Shown: one piece after another, positions 21,070 to 32,630 of the stretch
How positions within the stretch are numbered: position 1 is the stretch's first letter
Layout of the letters: every line of letters starts with the position of its first letter
Assembly (NCBI GenBank): GCA_024803745.1
Contig: JANJXV010000161.1
Span: 1,004,001-1,068,000, forward strand
From: Megascapheus bottae
Taxonomy: Eukaryota; Chordata; Mammalia; Rodentia; Geomyidae
Length of the DNA stretch: 64,000 nucleotides
Direction of reading: 5' to 3'
Program-made: the position numbers and the translations under genes
Notes under the pieces: model-generated
Told to the model about the DNA's origin: nothing
The model's input: only the letters and a program-made list of their open reading frames with translations
The model's database searches: none

Positions 21070-21310
21070 GACCTGAAAAGCTTAGGGATGGTGCCTAGGC
21101 CCAGAGTTCAAGTCCCAAGACCCACAAAAAAATAACAAGGCAAGCCAGGTGTTGGTGGCTCACGCCTGTCATCCTAGCTACTCAGGAGGCTGAGTTCTGA
21201 GGACCATGGTTCAAAGCCAGCCTGGCACAAAATTCCATGAGACTCCTTTCCAATTACCCACCATAAAATGTTTAATGGCTTGTGGCATATCATGGTAGAG
21301 CAATTGTGGT
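21070..21310 (+). mobile_element. SINEs (plus strand): short tail piece and Geo-type element
   Basis: At 21,075-21,132: 'agcttagggatggtgcctagg' ... 'gttcaagtcccaag' and an A tail. At 21,138-21,310: 'ccaggtgttggtggctcacgcc', 'ctactcaggaggctgag', 'ggttcaaagccagcc'. Confidence 0.8.
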
Positions 21311-21514
21311 ATCAAAAAATACGTCAGGGGAGTAGATTTAGGTTATAAATGGAATTATTCCATTGAAAAGGAACTACATTATATGATGACATATGCTGGT
21401 ACTCTGAGAATATTGCAAAATCTTAGGGTATCAAGTAATAATACTGTGAAGTACACCAAGAATGTTAATGTTCTATGGCTGGCATAATAATCACTTGGGG
21501 AAGAAACTTTTTTT

Positions 21515-21765
21515 TCTTTTTTTTGGCTGGGGGATTTGTAAGGCTTGAACTCTGGGCCTGGGCACTGTTCCTGAGCTCTTCAACTCAAGGCTATCACCCT
21601 ACCTATGAAGCCACAGTGCCATTTCCCATATTCTAGTGGTTAACTGTCGATGAGAGTCTCATAGACTTTCTAATGCCCAGGCTGGCTTTGAACCAAATCT
21701 TTAGATATCAGCCTGATATCTGAGTAGCTAGGATTACAGGTATAAGGCACTGCACCTGGCAAGAA
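21515..21765 (-). mobile_element. SINE (minus strand), full dimer
   Basis: 'ggcttgaactctgggcctgggcactg' through 'tgagtagctaggattacaggtataaggcac'. It has an internal repeated 'cagcctgatatc'. Confidence 0.8.
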
Positions 21766-21859
21766 ATTTATTTCTTGCTGTTTTATACTACAAATTTACT
21801 GTATGTTTTACTTTTTCAAAAAGACTGAGGATGACCTTTGTTCTGTATATAATGGGAAG

Positions 21860-21985
21860 AGGGGTAGTGAGCTGGGAGCAGAAGAACTGAGGGGCAATAC
21901 TCAGGGTAGGACAATAGCCTTAACTAAAGAGCTCTCGCCCAAGGTCCAAGCCCCATGACTTTCCCCACTACCCCACAAAAAAGGG
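21860..21985 (+). mobile_element. Diverged SINE fragment
   Basis: 'actcagggtaggacaatagccttaac', 'aagagctctcgcccaaggtccaagcccc', A-rich tail. Confidence 0.5.
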
Positions 21986-22151
21986 AAAATAATTGGAGAT
22001 TGGAGAGGATTTTCTAAAAAGAATATATAGAAATAGTAGTTCAAAATGTAGAAAGAAGTTCAATATTAACAGTCATGAGAAAAATTAAAATTACAATGAA
22101 ATCTTTACTTTAAGTATATTAATATAAATATAGTTTTAAACAAAAAGATCC

Positions 22152-22186
22152 ACATACACACACACAAACACACACACACACACGCA
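22152..22186 (+). repeat. (CA)n microsatellite
   Basis: Short interrupted ACACAC tract. Confidence 0.9.
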
Positions 22187-22199
22187 TACAAAAAAACAA

Positions 22200-22735
22200 C
22201 TTTCAAAGTCTAACTATTACTGGGAAGTTAGTGAGAAGAAGTAGAACTTTGGAATAGTTCTGCAAGGAATATAAAACAATCAAAAATTGCGGGAGAGTGC
22301 TAAAAAAGTACTAAATATAGAATTACATAGAAATATGGTCCAACACTTCTATTTCTAGATTTGTACCTAACGGAAGAGAAAGCAGAGACTAGAACAAATA
22401 TGTGGAGAATCCATTCACAACTATTAATAATAATCCAAAGATAGAAATATGCAAAACAATGCATTGAAAAGGAAGAACATTTTACTATATTTTACAGATG
22501 AATCTTGATTACAGTAAACTAAAAATACAGCAGTCATAAAGGAAGAGCTAGGGTATGTTTTCCCTTCCAGAGCTTCCAAGGATCAACAAACCCTTAGATC
22601 CAAAAAGCACGATGGTTCCAGAGAATGGAGTAGAGAGGAACAGGAGCTGAATGTTTAATGATTATACATGGAAGATGAAAATTGCTCTAGATGGGTAGAA
22701 TGAAGAGAGAACTGTACCCTAAACAATGGTTATGT
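22200..22735 (+). mobile_element. Ancient mammalian L1 3'-end fragment
   Basis: Order and wording match the 3' end and 3' UTR of old mammalian L1s: 'gaattacatagaaatatggtccaac', 'aatccattcacaactattaataataatcc', 'tgtttaatgattatacatgg', 'gaactgtaccctaaacaatggtta'. It is unrelated to the young array subfamily. Highly diverged, so confidence is moderate. Confidence 0.55.
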
Positions 22736-23275
22736 AGCCACACAGGATGGGACACACCTATACTCCCTGATCTTGGGAAACTCAAGAAGGATTTCTAGCC
22801 AACCTGGATGCATGGAAAGATCTATCATAAAAACTAATGTGGAGGGGCTGGGAGTTTGGCATAGTTGTAGAGTGCTTGTATGAAGACGAAGTTTCAATTC
22901 CGCAGTACCACATACACAGAAAAAACCAGAAGTAGTGCTGTGGCTCAAGTAGAAGATCACTAGGCTTGAGGAAAGCTGAAGGATAGTGCTCAGACCGAGT
23001 TCCAGCCAAAGGGCTTGTTTAAAAAAAAAACCAGAAAGCTGAGCATGATGGGGTGGTGGCTCACTACTATAATCCTAGCTACTCAGGAGGCTGAGATCTG
23101 AGGATCAAGGTTTAAAGCCATCCTGGCACAAAAAGACCTGAGACACTTATCTCCAATTTACTTTTAGAAAATGGGAAGTGGGGCTTGGCTCCAGAGTAAG
23201 GTGGTAGCCTGGAGCTGAAGAGCTCAGGGATAGTGCCCAGGCTGAGTTCAAGATCTATGAACCACAAAAAAAAAT
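22735..23275 (+). mobile_element. Three plus-strand SINEs in a row
   Basis: A fragment at 22,735-22,845, an ID-like dimer at 22,848-23,030 ('ggctgggagtttggcatagttgtagagtgcttg') and a Geo-type dimer at 23,040-23,275 ('ctcactactataatcctagctactcaggaggctgag'), with A-rich tails after the last two. Confidence 0.8.
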
Positions 23276-23712
23276 AATATGGAAAAATTTGGATTCTGTG
23301 AATTTTATCAGGCATATAAATGTCTTTTTTTGCTGTTGAAATAACAAATTGTTTCTAAACATTTTTAAAGTTTTTACCTAGAAATGTACACTACAAATGG
23401 AAATAATAACAAACACAAAATATGCAAAAGATACAAATTATCACAATATGGGTATCCTGCTTCTGTATCTTTTCACTGTCTCCTGTTCAAATGAGTCACA
23501 TACTCTGAATAATTTTCCCAGTCGATATATGCCACACATATTGGCTTTTACTGAACTTCTTGGGAAATTAAAAGCAAATACTAAGCAAATGTGTGTTAGA
23601 TTTTGCCAACAGTGATATTTCAAATATAAATCCCTACTCATTGCATTATTTAATATCAATGCCGGAATCTAACTTACACTGTCAGAATCTTCAGTCTTTT
23701 GAGAACCTTCAA
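23276..23712. other. Unassigned sequence left of the array
   Basis: No recognised feature. It ends at the abrupt junction into L1 ORF2 sequence at about 23,713-23,716. Confidence 0.4.
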
Positions 23713-25777
23713 ATTGGTGTGTAAATATTTAGGATCGTTATGTCTTCCGGGAGGAAAGATCCCTTTAGTAGTATGTAGTAACCTTCTTTGTCTTTTCTTA
23801 CTAATTTTAGTTTGAAGTCTATTCTATCTCATATGAGGATGGGTAAGATGTGTCTCTCGAAGTCAGCAGAACGATGGCTCTTGCTTTTTGATCCAACTAG
23901 ACAACCTATGCCGTTTAATTGGAGAGTTAAGTCCATTGATACTGAGAGTTAGGATTGAGAGATATTTATTAGTTCCTACCATTTTTAAAAGCTTTTAGTA
24001 GGGCCTGTGTCTTGACAGTTCTTGTGGTCCTTAGATGGTATGCTGTTTAGGTGCCATTTCTTTCCCTATATTGCATTTATTTTGGTTTTCTATGTATAGA
24101 GCATCTTTGAGAATTCTCTGTAGTGTTGGTTTTGTTTCGACATATTGTTGCAGCTTTTCCCTGGAATGGAATGTTTTTATTTTTCCCTCAGTTATGAATG
24201 AGAGCTTAGCTGGCTACAGTATTCTTGGTTGGTAGTTATTTGATATAAGGGCATGACATATATGCTTCCAGTCACTTCGTGCTTGCATGGTCTCTGCTGA
24301 GAAATCTGGGGTTATTCTGATTAGTTTGCCTTTGTAGGTTACTGATCCCTTTTCCCTGGCTGCCTTTAGGATCTTTCCTTTCGTTTCTATTGATCCAGTT
24401 CGGATCACAATGTGGCGGTGGGATGTTCTTTTCTGGTCAGGTCTGTTTGGGGTTCTAAAAGCTTCTCGTATCTGGATGGGCCTGCCCTTCTGGATATTTG
24501 GGAAATTCTCTGAGATGATTCCCTGAAGTATATTTCCAATACCATTGACCTCTTTCTCCATGCCCTCCTCAGTACCAACTAGCCTTAAATTAGGCTTCCT
24601 AATTGTATCTTGGACCTCCTGAAGCGCTCTCTCATATTTCCTAGATTTGGATTGACACATTTTCTGTTCTTTATAATACCTAAATTATCTTCAGCCACGG
24701 AAATTCTCTCCTCTGCAATGTCTAATCTGCTATCAAAGCTATCTACTTTATTTTTCATCTCCCTTGCTTCTAATTGCTCACTTTTGATGCCTTGCATCCC
24801 TTGTTTTAGATCATGTATGGATTTCTTTATCTCCTTGATTTCCTTTTGAGTGGTTAGCTCAGTAGCTTTATTTTCTTTGGACATTTGCTGGAGTTTGGTC
24901 ACGTTTTTATTTGTGGATTCTTTGAATTCATCCATCTTTCTTTGAAAAACCTTTATTATGGCCTCCTTTATGGCTTCTTCTTTTTCACTTATCACCTTGT
25001 GTTTGCTTTCCTCTTGTTCAGGTATGGCTTCCTCCATTATCTCTTTCTTTATATTTTCACATTTTTCATTAATGATGTTTATCAATTGCATTTGTGTAGC
25101 AATTGGAAGACTCTCCTCTAGGTTTGCCAGTGACTGTTCCATTGTCTGTTTACATTGGGTGGGGGATGTTGTTTCTTGATTTGACATTTTTCTTGAGTTT
25201 CTTGTTCTGCCCATTTGAAAATGGGAGCAAGATTACTACTAAATACGATTATAGTTTTTCAGATATAACCAACCTAGACCTCTGTCGCTGGCAGACACTA
25301 GATGTTCACAAGTTTTGATTGGTATTATCACTCTTTCTTTTTGTGCACTTACAGACCAGCCTAATACAACCACTGATAAGCGATTTATACCCAAAACAAT
25401 AAGCCTCTCAATCCAATCTCTATTGTCTTTAAGTCCCTCTGAGCCTAGAGAATAATTAACCACCTACATATACAATATTGCTCAACAGCCATCAAGTGTA
25501 GATCCGTGCAGTATAAGGGTTGAAAGACGAGCAGAGGTCCAGAGATAGAAAAAAAGAATGAGAGAGGTCAGGGGAGGTGCAAGAGGATTAACGTAGGTGT
25601 GTAAGAATATTGTAGTAATGAAGAAAAGTTATAGCATAAGGATAACTGACATAAGTTGGTAAGTAGGTAGCATATTTGAGTACAAAGTTTGGAAAGTATT
25701 AGAATAAAACTTATGTGTTGCTGCACGACTAGCTCTTAGCCCAACCAGTGGCCTCACAGTGGACCATGGGATGGATC
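23713..25777 (-). mobile_element. Array L1, copy 0 (5' half only)
   Basis: Contains the first part of ORF2 (start at 23,982, cut off at about 23,713), all of ORF1 and the 5' UTR. Within the ORF2 part, about 85 bp found in other copies (31,178-31,258) are missing, with GG shared at the junction. It carries the same ORF1 stop as every other copy. Confidence 0.92.
24031..25214 (-). pseudogene. L1 ORF1, array copy 0 (broken)
   Basis: L1 ORF1 encodes a trimeric RNA-binding protein: coiled coil, RRM-like domain, C-terminal domain. Here the frame from 25,214 covers a Glu/Lys-rich coiled coil (TQKEIKEIKKSIHDLKQG) and runs out of frame near 24,655. The second frame, 24,660-24,214, covers the RRM/CTD region (RPNLRL-like KPNLRLVG, RHIVIRTGS, AAREKGSVTYKGKPIR-like) and stops at TAG after YQPRIL, where a Tyr is normal. 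The remaining roughly 60 codons to 24,031 are still readable behind the stop. No function expected. Confidence 0.9.
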
Positions 25778-27145
25778 TGTTTTTCTTGTCTACGTTGAGG
25801 GAAAGGGGTATTTCACAAGATGCAGAAGCAAAGATTTCAGAAGCAAATGCTGTGAGTGAATTAGCTCGTAAAAAGCATTTTTATTTTCTTTTATCTTTCT
25901 GCCAGTCTTGGGGCTTGAATTCAGGGCCTGAGCACTGTCCTCGGGTTTTCTCAAGTCTAGCCCTCTGCCACTTGAGCCACAGTGCCACATCTAGATTTTC
26001 TATCTATGTGATACTGAGCAATCAAACCTAGATCTTCATGGATGCTAGGCAAGCACTCTACCACTATGCCAAACTCTCAACCCTGACATAGTAATTATAG
26101 TCATCATCATCATCATCATATCCAAATATCCTTTCTCCTACAAAGAATGAACACTTAACTGTGTCTAATGCTTTTTTTTAATTTAACTAATTCTTCTGTG
26201 TTTTTCCCTCTTGCATTTTTTACACATGACAGCAAACCTAATCATCAGGAAAAAATTGATTAGGATACAGAAACCTAATAATATCCTAGTAGATTGACGT
26301 CAAAAATATGTGCAAGATGCATTGTGTGTTTGACCTAGTGGTAGAGTCCTTGGCTACCAAGCAGTAAGCCTCAGGTTTGATTTCTCATTACCACATAAAT
26401 AGAAAACGCTGCAAGTGGTGCTGTGCCTCAGTGGGACAGCTAAAGCCTAAAGAAAGCCCAAGAACAATGTTCACACTCTGAGGTCAAGTCCCAAGACTAG
26501 CAAAAACAAAAAAAATTCGACAAGGGGCAAAATGCAGGCAGAGAAGGCACTGTGAAGCAAATGTTTTGTAAAGGATGAGGGCAATATTGACCCTTAAGTT
26601 TGGATCTTACCTAAGAAAGGCTCCTTGAGCCTGAGACCAGACTGGTAGTTGGGCCTAGTGGAAGGCATTGGGAATGGACAAATAAGGTGTGCTGTATACT
26701 ACATCCACATGTATTTTGTGAGATTGGAGGAGAGATTCAGCCTCCAGTATGTCTTTGGTGAGGTCTTTTGTGAGCAAGGATCTTTGGTCATTGGGCCCTG
26801 AAAGGTGACCCTGCCTCCCTCACAATGGAACAGAATATGGAACCCTGGTAACCAAGCCACTGTAACTAACAACCAGCTCAAGCCAGCTCACTTGGCCTGT
26901 GGCTCAGGAGGAAGAAAGATGTTGCTGTGCTGTTGCCAAAGGTCAGGAAACTCGAGTCTCAGGCATGGAAGTTGTGGATGTCTTACTCGAAGATGTACAT
27001 GCTAGATCATTGCCAAGCCACAAATCCAGTATAACAGAACTTTCTCTAAGAAGAAGGCCTGGAAAATCCAGGGCAACCAGATGAGGTAAATTTTTAGAAG
27101 AAATGTATTTGACCCCATCATCCTCCCCACACACTACAACTTTCT
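25777..27145 (+). repeat. Array spacer 0 (RalGDS-like locus paralogue)
   Basis: About 1,368 bp, paralogous in inverted orientation to 7,068-8,415 and to about 59,840-61,195. It includes inverted versions of the two ID-like SINEs (25,900-26,085 and 26,325-26,512), a CAT repeat at 26,101-26,120 and the RalGDS-like N-terminal exon near its right end. Left of it is the L1 5' end and right of it the next L1's poly(A). Confidence 0.9.
26805..27085 (+). pseudogene. RalGDS-like N-terminal exon in spacer 0
   Basis: A frame from 26,899 reads AQEEERCCCAVAKGQETRVS and SITELSLRRRPGKS, parallel to the flanking pseudogene exon at 7,126-7,407. It ends at the donor GATGAG|gtaaat (27,085/27,086). A 1-nt deletion just before the donor (CAACCAG against CAACTCAG in the flank) brings a stop into frame. 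The same exon occurs in spacers 1 to 3. It is separated from any downstream exon by the L1. Confidence 0.5.
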
Positions 27146-27560
27146 TTTTTTTTCATTTTTTTATTGTAATTAGTAAAAGGGTTAGATGATATTTGCCAGA
27201 TAGAAGGTGCATTAATTCATATACATTGATACCCTTTCACATGTCTTGGTACCCATTTCCCTCCAACCCCACACCCCCCACCCGTCTTGGTTTTCCCCCC
27301 TTCCCTATCAAATTTCAAATATCCAAATACAAATAAATTCAATATATCAGATAACAAAGTGAGAAACTATACCAATATGGGATAACCAAGGGACAGCAAG
27401 CGAGATGAGAGACAACATAGTACATTAAGGACAACAATCATTCATTATATGGCTTTTGTGTCAATATCCTGGAGGTCCTTTCAATTAGCTTCACATTATA
27501 TGGCCTTATATATGGCCTTTTGTTCTATTGACAATCTCTGCTAGTAGAGCCCAAGGTTTC
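27145..27560 (-). other. L1 3' UTR with G-rich tract (copy 1)
   Basis: The minus strand has four G-runs between about 27,268 and 27,302 (six, three, six and four Gs), a tract capable of forming a G-quadruplex and typical of mammalian L1 3' UTRs. The element ends in an A-rich tail at 27,145-27,170. Copies 2, 3 and 4 have the same tract near 34,700-34,735, 42,115-42,148 and 49,535-49,562. Confidence 0.8.
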
Positions 27561-30500
27561 TACTGATTATGACGAATGAGGGAAACCACTGAGCCTAAGT
27601 TCCTTTGAGTCTGGCTTACTTCACTTAATATGATTTGTTCTAAGTCTTTCCATTTCCTACCAAATGGGGCGATGTCATTCTTTCTGACAGCAGCATAGAA
27701 TTCCATTGTGTACAAATACCACAACTTGTTGATCCACTCATCAACTGAGGGACATCTGGGTTGGTTCCATATCTTTGCTATGGAGAATAATGTTGCAATG
27801 AACATTGTTGTGCTACTGGGTTTAGTATGCCCTTGTTTCTGGATTGTTGGGTAAATGCCAAGTACTGGAATTGCTGGGTTATAGGGGAGTTTTATGTTTA
27901 GCGTTTTGAGGCACTGCCGCACTGCTTTCCATATTGGTTGAACGAGTTTGCACTCCCACCAACAGTGTAGTAGTGATCCCCCCTGACCACATCCCCTCCA
28001 GCATCTGTTGTCATTCGTTTTCCTGATCCTGGCCATTCTAACTGGAGTTAGGTGGAATCTTAGACTTGTTTTGATTTGCATTTCTTTTACGACCAGAGAT
28101 GTTGAGCATTTCTTCATGTGTCTATAGGCCATTTTTGTTTCTTCTTCAGAGAAGGCTCTCTTTAAGTCTTTGGCCCATTTGTAATGGGATGGGTGTTACT
28201 TTGGAGGTTAGTTTTGGAGTGATTCAATTTTTTGAGTTGTTGATATATTTTAGATATGAGGCCTTGTTCCGTTGTTTGGGTGGTGAAGATCTTCTCCCAC
28301 TCTGTAGGCTTCCTGATTAGTTTACTAGCTATATCCGTTGCCATACAAAAGCTCTGCAGTTTAATGCAGTCCCACTTATCCAGCCTTTCTCTGATTTGTT
28401 GTGATTCTTGGTCCTTATTAAGAAAGTTTCGACCTGTACCAAGGAGGCCTAGTGTATCTCCTATTCCTTCCTGTAAACTTTTCAGTGTGTCAGCTTTTAC
28501 ATCCACGTCTTTGATCCATTTGGAGTTAATTCTAGTGCAAGGGGACAAAGAAGGATCCAACTTTAGTTTTCTGCAGGTGTTTAACCAGTTCTGCCAGCAC
28601 AACTTGTTGAAGAGGCTATCTTTCTTCCATTCTATTTTTTTGGCTCCCTGGTCAAAGATTAGGTGGCCATAGGTCTGTGGTTTAATATCTGGGTCCGTAG
28701 TTCTACTCCATTGGACTTCAGGCCTGTTCTTGTGCCAGTACCAAGCTGTTTTGAGAATTATAGCTCTGTAATAGAGCCTTAAGTTTGGAATTGAAATTCC
28801 TTGAGCGCTGTTCTTTCTGCTAAGAAGAGTTTTTGCTATACGGGGTCTTTTATTATTCCATATGAAATTTTGAATTGCCTCTTCTATGTCTTTAAAGAAT
28901 GACATTGGGATGTTGATGGGTATTACATTGAATTTGTAGATAGCCCTTGGCAAGATTGTCATTTTCACAATGTTGATTCTTCCAATCCAGGAGCACGGGA
29001 GGTTTTTCCATTTCCTTAGTTCTGCTTTAATTTCCTTTTTTAGAGTTTTAAACTTTTCATCTAAACGGTCCTTTACATTCTTAGTTAAGCTAATTGCTAG
29101 GTACTTTATTTTCTTTGAGGCTATTGTGAAAGGATTTTCTTTCCTGATTATTGCCTCCTTCCTCTCAGTGTTGGCGTAAAGTAAGGCAGTTGATTTGTGA
29201 GGGTTGATTTTATGGCCTGCTACCCTTCCAAAGCTTTGAATCAGCTCAAGGAGCTTGGGAGTAGAGTCTATAGGATTCTTTAAATACAGAATCATGTCAT
29301 CTGCAAAGAGGGATACTTTTATTTCCTCTTTCCCTACTTGGATCCCCTTTATGCTTGCTTCTTGCCTTATTGCACTGCCTAGGAATTCTAGTACTATGTT
29401 AAAAAGGAGTGGAGAGAGTGGGCATCCTTGTCTCGTTCCTGATTTTAGAGGGAATGGCTTTAGATTTTCACCACTAAGTATAATACTAGCAGTGGGTTTC
29501 TCATACACAGCCTTTATTACATTGAGAAATGTTCTATGGATTCCTAGTTTCTCCACATCTTTTAACATAAAGGGGTTTTGGATCTTCTCAAATGCCTTTT
29601 CCGCATCTATTGAGACAATCATGTGATTTTATCCCTGCTCCTGTTGATGTGTTGAATTATATTAATTGATTTCTGTATGTTGAACCAGCTTTGCCTCCCT
29701 GTGATGAATCCAGTTTGATCATAGTGTACATTTTTTTGATGAGTTGTTGTAGACGGTTGGCCAGTATTTTGTTGAGAAGTTTTGCATCGAGGTTCATCAA
29801 AGAAATGGGTCTATAGATCTCTTTCTTTGATGAATCTCTGTCTGGTTTGGGGATGAGGGATATGCTGGCTTCACAGAATCAGTTTGGTAAAGAACCTTCA
29901 TTTTCAATTTCGTTGAAGAGCTTGAGGAGTATTGGTGTGAGCTCTGCTTTGAAGACCTTATAGAATTCAGCTGTGAATCCATCTGGCCCTGGGCTCTTTT
30001 TAAGTGGAAGTTGTCTAATTTCCATTTCTATTTCAGAGCTTGAAATAGGCCTGTTGAGTTGGGTTAGCTCTTCTTGGTTCAGTGTGTGTATGTTAATATT
30101 GTCTAGGAATTCATCCATTTCTTCTAGATTCTCAAATTTGTTGGCGTAAAGGTTTGAGAAGTATTCCCTCATGATATTCTGGATCTTGGTAATTTCTGTC
30201 GTGATATTACCATTTTCATCTGCGATTTTGTTTATTTCGATATGCTCTCTTCTTTTTTTGGTAAGATTTGCTAAGGGCTTGTCAATTTTGTTAATTCTTT
30301 CAAGAACCAACTCCTTGTTTTGTTGATTCTTTCTATAGTTTTTTTACTCCAAATCATTTAATTCTGCTTTGATTTTAATAATTTGCTTTCTCCTAATGGG
30401 TTTAGGGTTGGTTTGTTGCTCTTTTTCCAGGAGGTTAAGGTGAGACATTAACTAGTTGGTTTGCCATTTTTCCAACTTGCTGTTGTAGGCACTCCGCGCT

Positions 30501-31398
30501 ATAAATTTTCCTCTGAGTACTGCCTTTGTTGTGTCCCTAAGGAGTTGATATTTGTGTGCTCCTTATTGTTAAATTTCATAAACAGTTGGATATCTGTTCT
30601 GATCTCTTCGATTACCCATTGTTTTTGATTCAACAATGTGTGGTTCAGTCTCCATGAGTTACAGGGTTTTCTTTGGTGGAGATGTGTGTTCAGCTCCAAT
30701 TTGATGCCTTTATGGTCTGAGAGTGTGCATGGAATAATTTCAGTGTTTCTGAATCTGTCCAGGTTTGCTTTATGGCCTAAGATGTGGTCTATTTTGGAAA
30801 ATGTTCCATGTGCTGCTGAGAAAAACGTATATTGTGGTGTTACTGGGTGGAATATTCTGCAGATGTCTGTTAGATCTAGTTGGTCTATATAGTTGTTCAG
30901 TTCTAAGGTTTCTCTGTTGAGTTTTTGCCTTGTTGATCTGTCCATAGGTGAGAGTGGTGTGTTAAACTCACCAAAAATCACTGTGTTTCGATCTATGTAT
31001 GGTTTCAGTGTAAGTAAAGTTTGCTTGATGAAGTTTGGAGCTCCGGGATTGGGTGTGTAAATATTTAGGATTGTTATGTCTTCCGGGAGGAAAGATCCCT
31101 TTAGTAGTATGTAGTAACCTTCTTTGTCTTTTCTTACTAATTTTAGTTTGAAGTCTATTGTATCTGATATGAGGATGGCAACTCTAGCCTGTTTATGGGG
31201 GCAGTTAGCTTGATAGAGTTTATTCCAACCTCTCACTTTCAAAAGATGATTGTTTTTGGGTAAGATGTGTCTCTCGAAGTCAGCAGAACGATGGCTCTTG
31301 CTTTTTGATCCAACTAGACAACCTATGCCGTTTAATTGGAGAGTTAATCCATTGATATTGAGAGTTAGGATTGAGAGATATTTATTAGTTGCTACCAT
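27560..31398 (-). pseudogene. L1 ORF2, array copy 1 (broken)
   Basis: ORF2 spans about 1,280 codons, normal for L1, and encodes endonuclease, reverse transcriptase and a Cys-rich C-terminus. Recognisable parts are ILTLNINGL at the start, NIYTPN, KIDHILGHK and LSDHKGI in the endonuclease, [26 protein letters not shown] and [10 protein letters not shown] in the RT, and [19 protein letters not shown] at the C-terminus. Defects are frame breaks and a TGA around the conserved ETH endonuclease motif, GEFN in place of the usual catalytic GDFN, a frame break before SIDAEKAF, and others near 29,880 and 28,150. Only this copy has an extra 1-nt loss just after NINGL. Confidence 0.95.
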
Positions 31399-31446
31399 TT
31401 TTAAAAGCTTTTAGTAGGGCCTGTGTCTTGACAGTTCTTGTGGTCC

Positions 31447-32630
31447 TTAGATGGTATGCTGTTTAGGTGCCATTTCTTTCCCTATATTGCATTTATTTTG
31501 GATTTCTATGTATAGAGCATCTTTGAGAATTCTCTGTAGTGTTGGTTTTGTTTCGACATATTGTTGCAGCTTTTCCCTGGAATGGAATGTTTTTATTTTT
31601 CCCTCAGTTATGAATGAGAGCTTAGCTGGCTACAGTATTCTTGGTTGGTAGTTATTTGATATAAGGGCATGACATATATGCTTCCAGTCACTTCGTGCTT
31701 GCATGGTCTCTGCTGAGAAATCTGGGGTTATTCTGATTGGTTTGCCTTTGTAGGTTACTGATCCCTTTTCCCTGGCTGCCTTTAGGATCTTTCCTTTCGT
31801 TTCTATTGATCCAGTTCGGATCACAATGTGGCGGTGGGATGTTCTTTTCTGGTCAGGTCTGTTTGGGGTTCTAAAAGCTTCTCGTATCTGGATGGGCCTG
31901 CCCTTCTGGATATTTGGGAAATTCTCTGAGATGATTCCCTGAAGTATATTTCCAATACCATTGACCTCTTTCTCCACGCCCTCCTCAGTACCAACTAGCC
32001 TTAAATTAGGCTTCCTAATTGTATCTTGGACCTCCTGAAGCGCTCTCTCATATTTCCTAGATTTGGATTGACTCATTTTCTGTTCTTTATAATACCTAAA
32101 TTATCTTCAGCCACGGAAATTCTCTCCTCTGCAATGTCTAACCTGCTATCAAAGCTATCTACTTTATTTTTCATCTCCCTTGCTTCTAATTGCTCACTTT
32201 TGATGCCTTGCATCCCTTGTTTTAGATCATGTATGGATTTCTTTATCTCCTTGATTTCCTTTTGAGTGGTTAGCTCAGTAGCCTTATTTTCTTTGGACAT
32301 TTGCTGGAGTTTGGTCACGTTTTTATTTGTGGATTCTTTGAATTCATCCATCTTTCTTTGAAAAACCTTTATTATGGCCTCCTTTATGGCTTCTTCTTTT
32401 TCACTTATCACCTTGTTTTTGCTTTCCTCTTGTTCAGGTATGGCTTCCTCCATTATCTCTTTCTTTATATTTTCACATTTTTCATTAATGATGTTTATCA
32501 ATTGCATTTGTGTAGCAATTGGAAGACTCTCCTCTAGGTTTGCCAGTGACTGTTCCATTGTCTGTTTACATTGGGTGGGGGATGTTGTTACTTGATTTGA
32601 CATTTTTCTTGAGTTTCTTGTTCTGCCCAT
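31447..32630 (-). pseudogene. L1 ORF1, array copy 1 (broken)
   Basis: The coiled-coil part reads from 32,630 to a TGA overlapping an ATG (ATGA) near 32,074. The RRM/CTD part reads from 32,076 to the shared TAG at 31,630 after QPRIL. The canonical C-terminal tail lies beyond it to 31,447. Start chosen at MGRTRNSRK, the first Met in all copies. Confidence 0.93.

Noticed and set aside
24885..25179. Phe/Leu-rich plus-strand frames repeated in every unit
   Set aside because: Antisense shadow of the Lys/Glu-rich ORF1 coiled coil. The membrane-like composition is an artefact.
25777..27145. Spacer as an L1 3' transduction
   Set aside because: There is no poly(A) at the outer end of the spacer and the units are in tandem rather than dispersed. 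DNA duplication fits better.
25777..27145. Spacer as part of the L1 5' UTR or an L1 promoter monomer
   Set aside because: The spacer aligns with non-L1 sequence in both flanking copies, including SINEs and an exon, so it is locus DNA, not L1.
30638..30892. Conserved plus-strand open frame of 84 codons repeated in three array units (also 38,060 and 45,488)
   Set aside because: It lies antisense within L1 ORF2 endonuclease sequence. Its conservation follows from the identity of the repeat units, and it shows no independent coding signal.
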